Assembly: GCA_014652975.1 (NCBI GenBank)
Contig: BMZV01000003.1
Coordinates: 186,001 to 250,000 of the forward strand
Direction of reading: 5' to 3'
Length of the DNA stretch: 64,000 nucleotides
Source: Kocuria marina
Lineage (GTDB): Bacteria; Actinomycetota; Actinomycetes; Actinomycetales; Micrococcaceae
A model generated the notes under the pieces. That model worked only from the letters and a program-made list of their open reading frames with translations, was not told where the DNA came from and searched no databases. Position 1 is the stretch's first letter. Every line of letters starts with the position of its first letter. The position numbers were made by a program, and so were the translations under genes. This document shows positions 61,765 through 64,000 of this stretch, piece by piece.

Positions 61765-63093
61765 ATGACAACGACTGAGCTATCCGAGCGTGCTCGGGTG
61801 AGGCGCGTAGCCGGCGCCTCCATGATCGGAACCACCATCGAGTGGTACGACTACTATATTTTCGGCACGGCCGCGGTGTTGGTTCTCAACGAGCAATTCT
61901 TCCCCGCCCTGTCCCCTGCAGCGGGGACTCTTGCTTCGCTTGCCACATTCTCCGTGGCCTTTATCGCGCGTCCCTTCGGTGGAATTATTTTCGGCCACTT
62001 CGGGGACAAGGTGAGTCGCAAGACAATTCTCATTTGGTCGCTAATGCTCATGGGTATTTCGACGTTCCTAGTGGGCTTCCTGCCAAACTATGCCACCATC
62101 GGTATTTGGGCACCTATTCTTCTCGTGACCCTACGTTTTCTTCAGGGACTAGCCGTGGGCGGCGAATGGGGCGGGGCCGTCCTCATGGCCCTTGAACATG
62201 CTCCGCAAAACAAACGAGCCTTCTACGCGTCCTGGACACAGTCAGGTGTGCCTGCGGCCCTTGTCCTGTCCTCGACAATTTTCCTGTTCGTGCAGATGAT
62301 GGACGAGGCTGCCTTTCACTCCTGGGGCTGGCGCGTTCCGTTCTGGATCTCGGCCGCGCTAATCGTGGTGGGTCTGTTCATTCGTCTGCGCATTACAGAA
62401 TCCCCTGAGTTCTTGCAGATGAAAGCCGACAAGCGTGAAGTTCGTATCCCTCTGTTCGAACTTCTTCGAACAGCTTGGTGGCCTCTGATCCTCGGTATCT
62501 TTACGCTGGCCTCCCCGAACATCATCTTCTATATTTCCTCGGTCTATCTGCTAAGTTATGGGCCAGGACATGTCGGACTGTCGCGGAATGCCGTGTTTGT
62601 GTCCCTGATTGTTGCGTCGACCATTGCGGTTTTCACGATCCCGCTGGTGGCCGTCATCGCGGATCGGATAGGTAAAAAGAAGATCATGCTGACCGGCGCC
62701 GTTATGGTTGCGGTCCTTGTTTTTCCCGTCTTCTGGTTGGTGAACACCGGACAACCTTTGGGTGTTCTCGCGGCGATGATTCTGGCGTTGCCGATTGCAC
62801 ACGCTACAGCCTATGCCGTTGTCGCCAGCTTCATCCCTGAACTTTTCCAACCGGAGGTACGTTTTACCGGTTCTTCGCTGGCATATCAGATCGGAGGCAT
62901 CGTGACCTCGGCGCCGGCTCCCCTAATCGCCGCATCCTTACTTCAGAACACAGGATCGTGGATATCAATCGCACTTTATGTCTCCATCGCGGCACTTGTG
63001 GGGTTCGTGGCAATCGCATTGAGCAGAAAGCATCAGGAGCCGAGCCCTCAGATATCTACCGACTCATCCATTAAAAGTAGCGGCGGACGCTAG
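61765..63093 (+). CDS. MHS-family MFS transporter (metabolite:H+ symporter)
   Basis: A 442-residue permease with 12 predicted helices. It shows MHS-family marks: ASMIGTTIEWYDYYIFGTAA, FFPALSPAAGTLASLATFSVAF, FGGIIFGHFGDKVSRKTILIWSL (in two parts), RFLQGLAVGGEWGGAVLMALE and the Arg-rich loop RLRITESPEFLQMKADKREV. Relatives carry 2-oxoglutarate, shikimate or other acids. ATG at 61765 follows CGGAGAGACC; an upstream ATG at 61726 has no ribosome site. The codon use is much AT-richer than in the core. Likely imports the substrate of this island. Confidence 0.88.
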   Translation: MTTTELSERARVRRVAGASMIGTTIEWYDYYIFGTAAVLVLNEQFFPALSPAAGTLASLATFSVAFIARPFGGIIFGHFGDKVSRKTILIWSLMLMGISTFLVGFLPNYATIGIWAPILLVTLRFLQGLAVGGEWGGAVLMALEHAPQNKRAFYASWTQSGVPAALVLSSTIFLFVQMMDEAAFHSWGWRVPFWISAALIVVGLFIRLRITESPEFLQMKADKREVRIPLFELLRTAWWPLILGIFTLASPNIIFYISSVYLLSYGPGHVGLSRNAVFVSLIVASTIAVFTIPLVAVIADRIGKKKIMLTGAVMVAVLVFPVFWLVNTGQPLGVLAAMILALPIAHATAYAVVASFIPELFQPEVRFTGSSLAYQIGGIVTSAPAPLIAASLLQNTGSWISIALYVSIAALVGFVAIALSRKHQEPSPQISTDSSIKSSGGR

Positions 63094-63174
63094 CAGTATC
63101 TACACTTACAAATTCCAGCATCATACAAAGCCCTCCACATGACTCCTGCCTGCCCATTAGGACAGATCAGATCC

Positions 63175-64000
63175 ATGCCTAATCGTAAGGAAAATCCTTT
63201 GCCCAAAGTTGCTGTTCTTGAAGAAATCAACGGACCCCTCACCTTGCAGGACTTTCCGGAACCCCGTCCCTCTCCTGGAGGCGCCATCGTCGAGGTGGCC
63301 CTAGGAGGAATCTGCGGAACGGACGTCCATCTGCGAACGGGACACCTGAACGTCCCGTTGCCCCTGGCGATGGGGCATGAAGCCGTGGGCTGGATTCGTA
63401 AGCTAGGCGATGACCTCACAACAGACGTTGAAGGACAACCCCTTGCGGTAGGCGACCGGGTTGCATGGGCGAATAATATCCCCTGTGGCTCCTGTCATGA
63501 GTGTCTAGTACTGAAGGAACCTACTCTGTGCTTGAACCGGAAGATCTATGGCATCAATCGTCGCGCATCAGACGCCCCTCACCTGCAGGGCGGCTGGGCC
63601 GAAATGATGGCGCTGGAGGCCGGGACAACGATCATCAAGATCCCGGAATCGGTAAGTTTCGAGGAGGTCATCACCTTGGGGTGCGCCGGCCCAACGGCAA
63701 TCCATGGAGTGGTCGAGAACCTGAGGATTGAACCGGGGTCTGTCGTGGCCGTTCAGGGCGCTGGACCCGTTGGTTTGGCATCAGCCATGTATGCCAAAGC
63801 TATGGGTGCTGCACTCGTCGTGATACTCGGCGGGCCCACCTCTCGCATTGAGATGGCGCTACAAATAGCGGCTGCAGATGCGGGTGTTGATATGGATGCC
63901 TACCCGACGGCTTCGGAACGTTTGGACGCGTTCCTAAAGCTCACCCCAAATGGCAGAGGGGCCGATGTGGTCATCGAGTGTGCCGGTGTTCCGTCAGCTG
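63175..64000 (+). CDS. Zinc-dependent alcohol dehydrogenase (3' end beyond the window)
   Basis: About 275 codons of a medium-chain ADH. The catalytic zinc site shows LGGICGTDVHLRTGH and MGHEAVGWI, and the structural zinc Cys cluster is IPCGSCHECLVLKEPTLC. The Rossmann loop is VVAVQGAGPVGLASAMYAKAMG, then ADVVIECAGVPSA at the edge. The start is the first in-frame ATG giving the usual N-terminus (PKVAVLEEINGPLTLQDFPEP), with a weak AGGA upstream. It follows the transporter by 81 bp on the same strand. The likely substrate is a hydroxy acid or short alcohol whose aldehyde feeds the dehydrogenase at 60130; this is inference. Confidence 0.88.
   Translation, partial: MPNRKENPLPKVAVLEEINGPLTLQDFPEPRPSPGGAIVEVALGGICGTDVHLRTGHLNVPLPLAMGHEAVGWIRKLGDDLTTDVEGQPLAVGDRVAWANNIPCGSCHECLVLKEPTLCLNRKIYGINRRASDAPHLQGGWAEMMALEAGTTIIKIPESVSFEEVITLGCAGPTAIHGVVENLRIEPGSVVAVQGAGPVGLASAMYAKAMGAALVVILGGPTSRIEMALQIAAADAGVDMDAYPTASERLDAFLKLTPNGRGADVVIECAGVPSA

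Overview
This window is about 64 kb of a high-GC actinobacterial chromosome. Gene content and order suggest a Micrococcaceae-type organism, most likely Kocuria; that is an inference from whiB, LCP, MhuD, the rsmI/pmt divergon and the glpX-DUF4245-fumC synteny, with no rRNA to confirm it. From 1 to about 53.1 kb the DNA is core chromosome: very GC-rich, strong third-position GC bias, tight gene packing, little repeated DNA. From about 53.2 kb to the right edge it becomes accessory: broken genes, two dead insertion sequences, then a visibly AT-richer catabolic island cut by the right edge.

Layout. 1-8.4 kb: mfd (3' end off the left edge), hemD and a CbiX-type chelatase (tetrapyrrole), a DUF2505 protein, nhaA, pth and rplY. 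8.9-12.2 kb: a polyprenyl glycosylphosphotransferase and a secreted GH25 muramidase with LGFP repeats. 12.3-15.8 kb: glmU-prs, tRNA-Gln and an unrecognised protein. 15.9-23.6 kb: an ABC-F ATPase, an HD hydrolase, a GlxA-type regulator, the haem-degrading monooxygenase mhuD, an RNB ribonuclease, ispE and rsmA. 23.8-26.2 kb: a DUF559-type endonuclease-like gene bracketed by two copies of a palindromic repeat, then tatD with a 29-bp tandem duplication of its 3' end. 26.3-31.4 kb: the translationally coupled operon moxR-DUF58-transglutaminase-like, in which the catalytic Cys appears as Ser. 31.5-38.4 kb: rsmI and protein O-mannosyltransferase back to back, a TIGR01906 membrane protein, an L,D-transpeptidase lipoprotein, DUF3499, whiB2-like and a TIGR03089 protein. 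38.5-46.4 kb: gtrA, a fused purK-purE, and a cell-envelope run (LCP ligase, FemAB, SDR, second FemAB/GNAT-like protein). 46.5-53.1 kb: central carbon (glpX, DUF4245, carbonic anhydrase, fumC, pyruvate:quinone oxidoreductase).

Accessory end. A frameshifted SorC-type sugar regulator and a xylulokinase relic are the remains of a pentose/pentitol operon. The xylulokinase stops abruptly near 54852. It is followed by an intact VOC gene and a TipAL-like MerR regulator behind a 19-bp-spacer MerR-type promoter, then decayed IS481 and IS982 transposases that meet tail to tail. The last 6 kb hold lhgO, a GntR/FadR-type repressor, a succinate/glutarate-semialdehyde-type dehydrogenase, an MHS-family transporter and a zinc alcohol dehydrogenase, probably a small module for uptake and oxidation of a hydroxy-acid or dicarboxylate.

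Two genome-wide habits show through. At least fourteen genes have a -10-like hexamer exactly 6-7 nt before their start codon, the mark of leaderless transcripts, and this decides several starts. Many gene ends, especially convergent ones, carry long perfect GC-rich hairpins with no T tract.
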